From NCBI GenBank assembly GCA_964057225.1, contig OZ059894.1:4650001-4714000 (forward strand): a stretch of DNA of 64,000 bases, given 5' to 3'. How positions within the stretch are numbered: the stretch's first letter is position 1; each line of letters begins with the position of its first letter. Below the pieces are notes generated by a model. That model was not told the origin of the DNA and made no database searches. It saw nothing but the letters and a program-made list of their open reading frames with translations. Of this stretch, positions 1 through 9,470 are shown one piece after another. Origin of the DNA: Auanema rhodensis. Taxonomy: Eukaryota; Nematoda; Chromadorea; Rhabditida; Rhabditidae. The position numbers and the translations under genes are program-made.

Positions 1-1404
1 TTCGTTGAATAACATTGTCCATCGTCTTTGCCTTGAAAAAAGGAATCTAAAAACATCTACTTTTTGCTAAATTATTTTGAAATTTTTCGAAAAAATTTTT
101 GTCAAAATTTTTTGGAAGCAATGTTGAGTGTACATGGAAACTCAACATACACTAATGCATCATTTTTCAAACGATCATAACTAATTTTTGTATTAAGCGT
201 TTTTCAATGTAGTATAGTGCATTCGATGCGGATTTTTAAGCTGCGTCGATCTGTGTTATCAGATTTGCGCTAGCTTAAAAATGCACCGAGATATCAACTG
301 ATATAAGTTCACACTTATATCCTCGATTTTCATCCTGAAGAATTAATTTTTTCGTTGAATAACATTGTCCATCGTCTTTGCCTTGAAAAATCGAATCTAA
401 AAACATCTACTTTTCGCTAAATTATTTTGAAATTTTTCGAAAAAATTTTTGTCAAAATGTTTTTGGAAGCAATGTTGAGTGTACATGGAAACTCAACATA
501 CACTAATGCATCATTTTTCAAACGATCATAACTAATTTTTGTATCAAGCTTTTTTCAATGTAGTATAGTGCATTTGATGCGGATTTTTAAGCTGCGTCGA
601 TCTGTGTTATCAGATTTGCGCTAGCTTAAAAATGCACCGAGATATCAACTGATATAAGTTCACACTTATATCCTCGATTTTCACCCTGAAGAATTAATTT
701 TCTCGTTGAATAACATTGTCCATCGTCTTTGCCTTGAAAAAAGGAATCTAAAAACATCTACTTTTTGCTAAATTATTTTGAAATTTTCCGAAAAAATTTT
801 TGTCAAAATGTTTTTGGAAGCAATGTTGAGTGTATATGGAAACTCAACATACACTAATGCATCATTTTTCAAACGATCATAACTAATTTTTGTATTGAGC
901 GTTTTTCAATGTAGTATAGTGCATTCGATGCGGATTTTTAAGCTGCGTCGATCTGTGTTATCAGATTTGCGCTAGCTTAAAAATGCACCGAGATATCAAC
1001 TGATATAAGTTCACACTTATATCCTCGATTTTCACCCTGAAGAAATAATTTTTTCGTTGAATAACATTGTCCATCGTCTTTGCCTTGAAAAAAGGAATCT
1101 AAAAACATCTACTTTTTGCTAAATTATTTTGAAATTTTTCGAAAAAATTTTTGTCAAAATTTTTTGGAAGCAATGTTGAGTGTACATGGAAACTCAACAT
1201 ACACTAATGCATCATTTTTCAAACGATCATAACTAATTTTTGTATTAATCGTTTTTCAATGTAGTATAGTGCATTCGATGCGGATTTTTAAGCTGCGTCG
1301 ATCTGTGTTATCAGATTTGCGCTAGCTTAAAAATGCACCGAGATATCAACTGATATAAGTTCACACTTATATCCTCGATTTTCACCCTGAAGAATTAATT
1401 TTTT
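1..1404 (+). repeat. Four-monomer block a-b-c-d (first copy)
   Basis: Monomers start at 3 (a, 350 bp), 353 (b), 704 (c) and 1055 (d, 350 bp). The c monomer has the rare TGTATATGG variant. The d monomer here keeps GCGCTAG, whereas most later d monomers have GCTCTAG. The same order, including the rare variant, recurs at 14382-15783. Confidence 0.85.
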
Positions 1405-2330
1405 CGTTGAATAACATTGTCTATCGTCTTTGCCTTGAGAAATGGAATCTAAAAACATCTACTTTTTGCTAAATTATTTTGAAATTTTTCGAAAAAATTT
1501 TTGTCAAAATGTTTTTGGAAGCAATGTTGAGTGTACATGGAAACTCAACATACACTAATGCATCATTTTTCAAACGATCATAACTAATTTTTGTATTAAG
1601 CGTTTTTCAATGTAGTATAGTGCATTCGATGCGGATTTTTAAGCTGCGTCGATCTGTGTTATCAGATTTGCGCTAGCTTAAAAATGCATCGAGATATCAA
1701 CTGATATAAGTTCACACTTATATCCTCGATTTTCACCCTGAAGAATTAATTTTCTCGTTGAATAACATTGTCCATCGTCTTTGCCTTGAAAAAAGGAATC
1801 TAAAAACATCTACTTTTTGCTAAATTATTTTGAAATTTTTCGAAAAAAGTTTTGTCAAAATGTTTTTGGAAGCAATGTTGAGTGTACATGGAAACTCAAC
1901 ATACACTAATGCATCATTTTTCAAACGATCATAACTAATTTTTGTATCAAGCTTTTTTCAATGTAGTATAGTGCATTTGATGCGGATTTTTAAGCTGCGT
2001 CGATCTGTGTTATCAGATTTGCGCTAGCTTAAAAATGCACCGAGATATCAACTGATATAAGTTCACACTTATATCCTCGATTTTCACCCTGAAGAATTAA
2101 TTTTCTCGTTGAATAACATTGTCCATCGTCTTTGCCTTGAAAAAAGGAATCTAAAAACATCTACTTTTTGCTAAATTATTTTGAAATTTTTCGAAAAAAG
2201 TTTTGTCAAAATGTTTTTGGAAGCAATGTTGAGTGTACATGGAAACTCAACATACACTAATGCATCATTTTTCAAACGATCATAACTAATTTTTGTATCA
2301 AGCGTTTCTTAATGTAGTATAGTGCATTCG

Positions 2331-2338
2331 ATCCGGAT
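2331..2338. repeat. ATCCGGAT palindrome created by G227C
   Basis: GATGCGG becomes GATCCGG in about 32 monomers, giving an 8-bp perfect palindrome just left of the 51-bp dyad. It is rare before 30 kb and frequent after 55 kb. It is a clear diagnostic marker for the u, v, x and y subfamilies. Confidence 0.8.
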
Positions 2339-3590
2339 TTTCAAGCTGCGTCGATCTGTGTTATCAGATTTGCGCTAGCTTAAAAATGCACCGAGATATC
2401 AACTGATATAAGTTCACACTTATATCCTCGATTTTCACCCTGAAGAATTAATTTTCTCGTTGAATAACATTGTCCATCGTCTTTGCCTTGAAAAAAGGAA
2501 TCTAAAAACATCTACTTTTTGCTAAATTATCTTGAAATTTTCCGAAAAAATTTTTGTCAAAATGTTTTTGGAAGCAATGTTGAGTGTACATGGAAACTCA
2601 ACATACACTAATGCATCATTTTTCAAACGATCATAACTAATTTTTGTATTAAGCGTTTTTCAATGTAGTATAGTGCATTCGATGCGGATTTTTAAGCTGC
2701 GTCGATCTGTGTTATCAGATTTGCGCTAGCTTAAAAATGCATCGAGATATCAACTGATATAAGTTCACACTTATATCCTCGATTTTCACCCTGAAGAATT
2801 AATTTTCTCGTTGAATAACATTGTCCATCGTCTTTGCCTTGAAAAAAGGAATCTAAAAACATCTACTTTTTGCTAAATTATTTTGAAATTTTTCGAAAAA
2901 AGTTTTGTCAAAATGTTTTTGGAAGCAATGTTGAGTGTACATGGAAACTCAACATACACTAATGCATCATTTTTCAAACGATCATAACTAATTTTTGTAT
3001 CAAGCGTTTCTTAATGTAGTATAGTGCATTCGATCCGGATTTTTAAGCTGCGTCGATCTGTGTTATCAGATTTGCGCTAGCTTAAAAATGCACCGAGATA
3101 TCAACTGATATAAGTTCACACTTATATCCTCGATTTTCACCCTGAAGAATTAATTTTCTCGTTGAATAACATTGTCCATCGTCTTTGCCTTGAAAAAAGG
3201 AATCTAAAAACATCTACTTTTTGCTAAATTATCTTGAAATTTTCCGAAAAAATTTTTGTCAAAATGTTTTTGGAAGCAATGTTGAGTGTACATGGAAACT
3301 CAACATACACTAATGCATCATTTTTCAAACGATCATAACTAATTTTTGTATTGAGCGTTTTTCAATGTAGTATAGTGCATTCGATGCGGATTTTTAAGCT
3401 GCGTCGATCTGTGTTATCAGATTTGCGCTAGCTTAAAAATGCACCGAGATATCAACTGATATAAGTTCACACTTATATCCTCGATTTTCACCCTGAAGAA
3501 TTAATTTTTTCGTTGAATAACATTGTCTATCGTCTTTGCCTTGAGAAATGGAATCTAAAAACATCTACTTTTTGCTAAATTATTTTGAAA

Positions 3591-3602
3591 TTTTTCGAAA
3601 AA
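3591..3602. repeat. A/T palindrome TTTTTCGAAAAA (p81-92)
   Basis: This is a 12-bp perfect palindrome, extended by AAA on the left and by an extra A followed by ATTT on the right, so it lies in a run of A- and T-tracts from about p79 to p98. Such tracts are known to curve DNA. In the c, m, p, t, u and w subfamilies T85 is C (TTCCG), which breaks the palindrome; elsewhere it is kept. Confidence 0.8.
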
Positions 3603-3630
3603 ATTTTTGTCAAAATGTTTTTGGAAGCAA

Positions 3631-3656
3631 TGTTGAGTGTACATGGAAACTCAACA
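3631..3656. repeat. Inverted repeat TGTTGAG/CTCAACA in the invariant core (p121-146)
   Basis: TGTTGAG (p121-127) and CTCAACA (p140-146) are exact reverse complements around a 12-nt spacer that itself contains the palindrome TGTACA. The surrounding stretch p110-p153 is almost unchanged in 182 copies. The exceptions I noticed are TGTATATGG in the monomers at 704 and 15083, AAGCTATG at 14031 and CAACAAACAC at 27360. That degree of constancy beside variable sites makes it the best candidate for a bound site, but this is inference. Confidence 0.8.
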
Positions 3657-3740
3657 TACACTAATGCATCATTTTTCAAACGATCATAACTAATTTTTGT
3701 ATTAAGCGTTTTTCAATGTAGTATAGTGCATTCGATGCGG

Positions 3741-3791
3741 ATTTTTAAGCTGCGTCGATCTGTGTTATCAGATTTGCGCTAGCTTAAAAAT
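3741..3791. repeat. 51-bp imperfect dyad symmetry within each monomer (p231-281)
   Basis: The left arm ATTTTTAAGCT (p231-241) is the exact reverse complement of AGCTTAAAAAT (p271-281). Inside it, GCG (p242-244) pairs with CGC (p267-269) with one unpaired T at p270. A 3+3 internal loop (TCG opposite TTG) follows, then ATCTG (p248-252) pairs with CAGAT (p259-263) around the 6-nt loop TGTTAT. That gives 19 Watson-Crick pairs. GTGC at p217-220 could pair further with GCAC at p282-285 across a bulge in the copies that carry CACCGAG. The dyad is present in every monomer. It could extrude as a cruciform, fold in a transcript, or be a dimeric protein site; the sequence does not tell which. GCTCTAG, TTTATTCTAG and rare GAGCTG copies weaken it. 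Confidence 0.85.
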
Positions 3792-3808
3792 GCATCGAGA
3801 TATCAACT

Positions 3809-3830
3809 GATATAAGTTCACACTTATATC
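3809..3830. repeat. Perfect 8-bp inverted repeat with 6-nt loop (p299-320)
   Basis: GATATAAG (p299-306) and CTTATATC (p313-320) are exact reverse complements separated by TTCACA. An overlapping alternative, ATATCA-AC-TGATAT (p290-303), uses part of the same left arm, so the two foldings exclude each other. Subfamily changes hit this element: T303C (GATACAAG, in many aa monomers), G306A (TATAAATTC, in p) and C297T (in five monomers). The role is unknown. Confidence 0.85.
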
Positions 3831-5967
3831 CTCGATTTTCACCCTGAAGAATTAATTTTCTCGTTGAATAACATTGTCCATCGTCTTTGCCTTGAAAAAA
3901 GGAATCTAAAAACATCTACTTTTTGCTAAATTATTTTGAAATTTTTCGAAAAAAGTTTTGTCAAAATGTTTTTGGAAGCAATGTTGAGTGTACATGGAAA
4001 CTCAACATACACTAATGCATCATTTTTCAAACGATCATAACTAATTTTTGTATTAAGCTTTTCTCAATGTAGTATAGTGCATTCGATGCGGATTTTTAAG
4101 CTGCGTCGATCTGTGTTATCAGATTTGCGCTAGCTTAAAAATGCACCGAGATATCAACTGATATAAGTTCACACTTATATCCTCGATTTTCACCCTGAAG
4201 AATTAATTTTTTCGTTGAATAACATTGTCTATCGTCTTTGCCTTGAAAAATGGAATCTAAAAACATCTACTTTTTGCTAAATTATTTTGAAATTTTTCGA
4301 AAAAATTTTTGTCAAAATGTTTTTGGAAGCAATGTTGAGTGTACATGGAAACTCAACATACACTAATGCATCATTTTTCAAACGATCATAACTAATTTTT
4401 GTATTAAGCGTTTTTCAATGTAGTATAGTGCATTCGATGCGGATTTTTAAGCTGCGTCGATCTGTGTTATCAGATTTGCGCTAGCTTAAAAATGCACCGA
4501 GATATCAACTGATACAAGTTCACACTTATATCTTCGATTTTCACCCTGAAGAAATAATTTTTTCGTTGAATAACATTGTCCATCGTCTTTGCTTTGAAAA
4601 AAGGATTCTAAAAACATCTACTTTTTGCTAAATTATTTTGAAATTTTTCGAAAAAATTTTTGTCAAAATGTTTTTGGAAGCAATGTTGAGTGTACATGGA
4701 AACTCAACATACACTAATGCATCATTTTTCAAACGATCATAACTAATTTTTGTATCAAGCGTTTCTTAATGTTGTATAGTGCATTCGATCCGGATTTTTA
4801 AGCTGCGTCGATCTGTGTTATCAGATTTGCGCTAGCTTAAAAATGCACCGAGATATCAACTGATATAAGTTCACACTTATATCCTCGATTTTCACCCTGA
4901 AGAAATAATTTTTTCGTTGAATAACATCGTCCATCGTCTTTGCCTTGAAAAAAGGAATCTAAAAACATCTACTTTTTGCTAAATTATTTTGAAATTTTTC
5001 GAAAAAATTTTTGTCAAAATGTTTTTGGAAGCAATGTTGAGTGTACATGGAAACTCAACATACACTAATGCATTATTTTTCAAACGATCATAACTAATTT
5101 TTGTATTAAGCGTTTCTCAATGTAGTAAAGTGCATTCGATGCGGATTTTTAAGCTGCGTCGATCTGTGTTATCAGATTTGCGCTAGCTTAAAAATGCACC
5201 GAGATATCAACTGATATAAGTTCACACTTATATCCTCGATTTTCACCCTGAAGAATTAATTTTTTCGTTGAATAACATTGTCTATCGTCTTTGCCTTGAG
5301 AAATGGAATCTAAAAACATCTACTTTTTGCTAAATTATTTTGAAATTTTTCGAAAAAATTTTTGTCAAAATGTTTTTGGAAGCAATGTTGAGTGTACATG
5401 GAAACTCAACATACACTAATGCATCATTTTTCAAACGATCATAACTAATTTTTGTATTAAGCGTTTCTCAATGTAGTAAAGTGCATTCGATGCGGATTTT
5501 TAAGCTGCGTCGATCTGTGTTATCAGATTTGCGCTAGCTTAAAAATGCACCGAGATATCAACTGATATAAGTTCACACTTATATCCTCGATTTTCACCCT
5601 GAAGAAATAATTTTTTCGTTGAATAACATTGTCCATCGTCTTTGCCTTGAAAAAAGGAATCTAAAAACATCTACTTTTTGCTAAATTATTTTGAAATTTT
5701 TCGAAAAAATTTTTGTCAAAATGTTTTTGGAAGCAATGTTGAGTGTACATGGAAACTCAACATACACTAATGCATCATTTTTCAAACGATCATAACTAAT
5801 TTTTGTATTAAGCGTTTCTCAATGTAGTATAGTGCATTCGATCCGGATTTTTAAGCTGCGTCGATCTGTGTTATCAGATTTGCGCTAGCTTGAAAATGCA
5901 CCGAGATATCAACTGATATAAGTTCACACTTATATCCTCGATTTTCACCCTGAAGAAATAATTTTTT

Positions 5968-7369
5968 CGTTGAATAACATTGTCCATCGTCTTTGCCTTG
6001 AAAAAAGGAATCTAAAAACATCTACTTTTTGCTAAATTATTTTGAAATTTTTCGAAAAAATTTTTGTCAAAATTTTTTGGAAGCAATGTTGAGTGTACAT
6101 GGAAACTCAACATACACTAATGCATCATTTTTCAAACGATCATAACTAATTTTTGTATTAAGCGTTTTTCAATGTAGTATAGTGCATTCGATGCGGATTT
6201 TTAAGCTGCGTCGATCTGTGTTATCAGATTTGCGCTAGCTTAAAAATGCACCGAGATATCAACTGATATAAGTTCACACTTATATCCTCGATTTTCATCC
6301 TGAAGAATTAATTTTTTCGTTGAATAACATTGTCCATCGTCTTTGCCTTGAAAAATCGAATCTAAAAACATTTACTTTTCGCTAAATTATTTTGAAATTT
6401 TTCGAAAAAATTTTTGTCAAAATGTTTTTGGAAGCAATGTTGAGTGTACATGGAAACTCAACATACACTAATGCATCATTTTTCAAACGATCATAACTAA
6501 TTTTTGTATCAAGCTTTTTTCAATGTAGTATAGTGCATTTGATGCGGATTTTTAAGCTGCGTCGATCTGTGTTATCAGATTTGCGCTAGCTTAAAAATGC
6601 ACCGAGATATCAACTGATATAAGTTCACACTTATATCCTCGATTTTCACCCTGAAGAAATAATTTTTTCGTTGAATAACATTGTCCATCGTCTTTGCCTT
6701 GAAAAAAGGAATCTAAAAACATCTACTTTTTGCTAAATTATTTTGAAATTTTTCGAAAAAATTTTTGTCAAAATTTTTTGGAAGCAATGTTGAGTGTACA
6801 TGGAAACTCAACATACACTAATGCATCATTTTTCAAACGATCATAACTAATTTTTGTATTAAGCGTTTTTCAATGTAGTATAGTGCATTCGATGCGGATT
6901 TTTAAGCTGCGTCGATCTGTGTTATCAGATTTGCGCTAGCTTAAAAATGCACCGAGATATCAACTGATATAAGTTCACACTTTTATCCTCGATTTTCATC
7001 CTGAAGAATTAATTTTTTCGTTGAATAACATTGTCCATCGTCTTTGCCTTGAAAAATCGAATCTAAAAACATTTACTTTTCGCTAAATTATTTTGAAATT
7101 TTTCGAAAAAATTTTTGTCAAAATGTTTTTGGAAGCAATGTTGAGTGTACATGGAAACTCAACATACACTAATGCATCATTTTTCAAACGATCATAACTA
7201 ATTTTTGTATCAAGCTTTTTTCAATGTAGTATAGTGCATTTGATGCGGATTTTTAAGCTGCGTCGATCTGTGTTATCAGATTTGCGCTAGCTTAAAAATG
7301 CACCGAGATATCAACTGATATAAGTTCACACTTATATCCTCGATTTTCACCCTGAAGAAATAATTTTTT
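5968..7369 (+). repeat. Dimer HOR (a-b) x2, 701-bp period
   Basis: Monomers start at 5968 (a), 6318 (b), 6669 (a) and 7019 (b). Both b copies share the private ACATTTACTTTTC change, absent from the b copies at 353 and 14732. This indicates a recent tandem duplication of an a-b pair. The second a copy has a further unique change, CTTTTATCC, so it has diverged slightly since. Confidence 0.85.
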
Positions 7370-9470
7370 CGTTGAATAACATTGTCCATCGTCTTTGCCT
7401 TGAAAAAAGGAATCTAAAAACATCTACTTTTTGCTAAATTATTTTGAAATTTTTCGAAAAAATTTTTGTCAAAATTTTTTGGAAGCAATGTTGAGTGTAC
7501 ATGGAAACTCAACATACACTAATGCATCATTTTTCAAACGATCATAACTAATTTTTGTATTAATCGTTTTTCAATGTAGTATAGTGCATTCGATGCGGAT
7601 TTTTAAGCTGCGTCGATCTGTGTTATCAGATTTGCTCTAGCTTAAAAATGCACCGAGATATCAACTGATATAAGTTCACACTTATATCCTCGATTTTCAC
7701 CCTGAAGAAATAATTTTTTCGTTGAATAACATTGTCCATCGTCTTTGCCTTGAAAAAAGGAATCTAAAAACATCTACTTTTTGCTAAATTATTTTGAAAA
7801 TTTTCGAAAAAATTTTTGTCAAAATTTTTTGGAAGCAATGTTGAGTGTACATGGAAACTCAACATACACTAATGCATCATTTTTCAAACGATCATAACTA
7901 ATTTTTGTATTAATCGTTTTTCAATGTAGTATAGTGCATTCGATGCGGATTTTTAAGCTGCGTCGATCTGTGTTATCAGATTTGCTCTAGCTTAAAAATG
8001 CACCGAGATATCAACTGATATAAGTTCACACTTATATCCTCGATTTTCACCCTGAAGAATTAATTTTCTCGTTGAATAACATTGTCCATCGTCTTTGCCT
8101 TGAAAAAAGGAATCTAAAAACATCTACTTTTTGCTAAATTATCTTGAAATTTTCCGAAAAAATTTTTGTCAAAATGTTTTTGGAAGCAATGTTGAGTGTA
8201 CATGGAAACTCAACATACACTAATGCATCATTTTTCAAACGATCATAACTAATTTTTGTATTAATCGTTTTTCAATGTAGTATAGTGCATTCGATGCGGA
8301 TTTTTAAGCTGCGTCGATCTGTGTTATCAGATTTGCTCTAGCTTAAAAATGCACCGAGATATCAACTGATATAAGTTCACACTTATATCCTCGATTTTCA
8401 CCCTGAAGAAATAATTTTTTCGTTGAATAACATTGTCCATCGTCTTTGCCTTGAAAAAAGGAATCTAAAAACATCTACTTTTTGCTAAATTATTTTGAAA
8501 TTTTTCGAAAAAATTTTTGTCAAAATTTTTTGGAAGCAATGTTGAGTGTACATGGAAACTCAACATACACTAATGCATCATTTTTCAAACGATCATAACT
8601 AATTTTTGTATTAATCGTTTTTCAATGTAGTATAGTGCATTCGATGCGGATTTTTAAGCTGCGTCGATCTGTGTTATCAGATTTGCTCTAGCTTAAAAAT
8701 GCACCGAGATATCAACTGATATAAGTTCACACTTATATCCTCGATTTTCACCCTGAAGAAATAATTTTTTCGTTGAATAACATTGTCCATCGTCTTTGCC
8801 TTGAAAAAAGGAATCTAAAAACATCTACTTTTTGCTAAATTATTTTGAAATTTTTCGAAAAAATTTTTGTCAAAATTTTTTGGAAGCAATGTTGAGTGTA
8901 CATGGAAACTCAACATACACTAATGCATCATTTTTCAAACGATCATAACTAATTTTTGTATTAATCGTTTTTCAATGTAGTATAGTGCATTCGATGCGGA
9001 TTTTTAAGCTGCGTCGATCTGTGTTATCAGATTTGCTCTAGCTTAAAAATGCACCGAGATATCAACTGATATAAGTTCACACTTATATCCTCGATTTTCA
9101 CCCTGAAGAAATAATTTTTTCGTTGAATAACATTGTCCATCGTCTTTGCCTTGAAAAAAGGAATCTAAAAACATCTACTTTTTGCTAAATTATTTTGAAA
9201 TTTTTCGAAAAAATTTTTGTCAAAATTTTTTGGAAGCAATGTTGAGTGTACATGGAAACTCAACATACACTAATGCATCATTTTTCAAACGATCATAACT
9301 AATTTTTGTATTAATCGTTTTTCAATGTAGTATAGTGCATTCGATGCGGATTTTTAAGCTGCGTCGATCTGTGTTATCAGATTTGCTCTAGCTTAAAAAT
9401 GCACCGAGATATCAACTGATATAAGTTCACACTTATATCCTCGATTTTCATCCTGAAGAATTAATTTTTT
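7370..9470 (+). repeat. Expanded run of d monomers with one c/d hybrid
   Basis: Monomers start at 7370, 7720, 8070, 8421, 8771 and 9121. Five are d (AAATAAT lead, 350 bp, ATTAATCG, GCTCTAG). The one at 8070 is 351 bp and hybrid: its left part is of the c type (CTCGTTG, TATCTTG, TTCCG, undeleted) and its right part is d (ATTAATCG, GCTCTAG). The last d ends in CATCCTG and leads into an m monomer, as it does at 12277. Confidence 0.85.

Larger units (their letters stand above)
3511..3861 (+). repeat. Representative 351-bp monomer (reference for p1-p351)
   Basis: This copy is used as the coordinate reference. It holds 55 C and 54 G in 351 bp (31% G+C) and 12 CpG by hand count. In order it contains a variable 5' part (p1-p109), the near-invariant core (p110-p153), a variable T-rich site at p187-202, the 51-bp dyad (p231-281), the perfect short inverted repeat (p299-320) and the variable junction to the next monomer (p335-351). 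Every frame on both strands is closed. Forward stops begin at p4, p8 and p66 and represent the three frames; reverse-strand stops read from p65, p70 and p141 also cover all three. Length 351 is about twice a 175-bp nucleosome repeat. Confidence 0.95.
1405..5967 (+). repeat. Mixed e/f/g/c/k stretch, 13 monomers
   Basis: Monomers start at 1405, 1756, 2107, 2458, 2809, 3160, 3511, 3862, 4213, 4564, 4915, 5266 and 5617. Those at 1405 and 3511 are both e with GCATCGAG. Those at 2107 and 2809 share ATCAAGCGTTTCTTAATG and GATCCGG and are each followed by a TATCTTG/TTCCG monomer, so 2107-2808 and 2809-3510 form a tandem dimer of 702 bp. The monomers at 4915 and 5266 share GTAGTAAAG, seen elsewhere only at 13680. 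The one at 4564 has GGATTCTAAAA, a relative of the bb type of the far right end. Confidence 0.8.

Noticed and set aside
350-366. CENP-B box-like match at the monomer start (TTTCGTTG)
   Set aside because: The first eight positions fit the mammalian box but the essential CGGG half is absent, giving about 10 of 17 matches. Many monomers have TCTCGTTG, which breaks the TTCG part too.
3741-3791. Compensatory changes that would prove the 51-bp stem
   Set aside because: T236C occurs in the monomer at 2107 and A276G in those at 5617 and 9471, which would pair with each other, but never in the same monomer. GCTCTAG is also uncompensated.
3809-3816. TATA-box-like TATAAG at p301-306
   Set aside because: It lies inside the perfect inverted repeat in AT-rich DNA, and nothing else suggests a promoter.
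3511-3861. Origin of the 351-bp monomer from two 175-bp halves
   Set aside because: The two halves do not align by eye. Only short T-rich words such as AATTTTTGT recur, at other offsets (about 90 bp).
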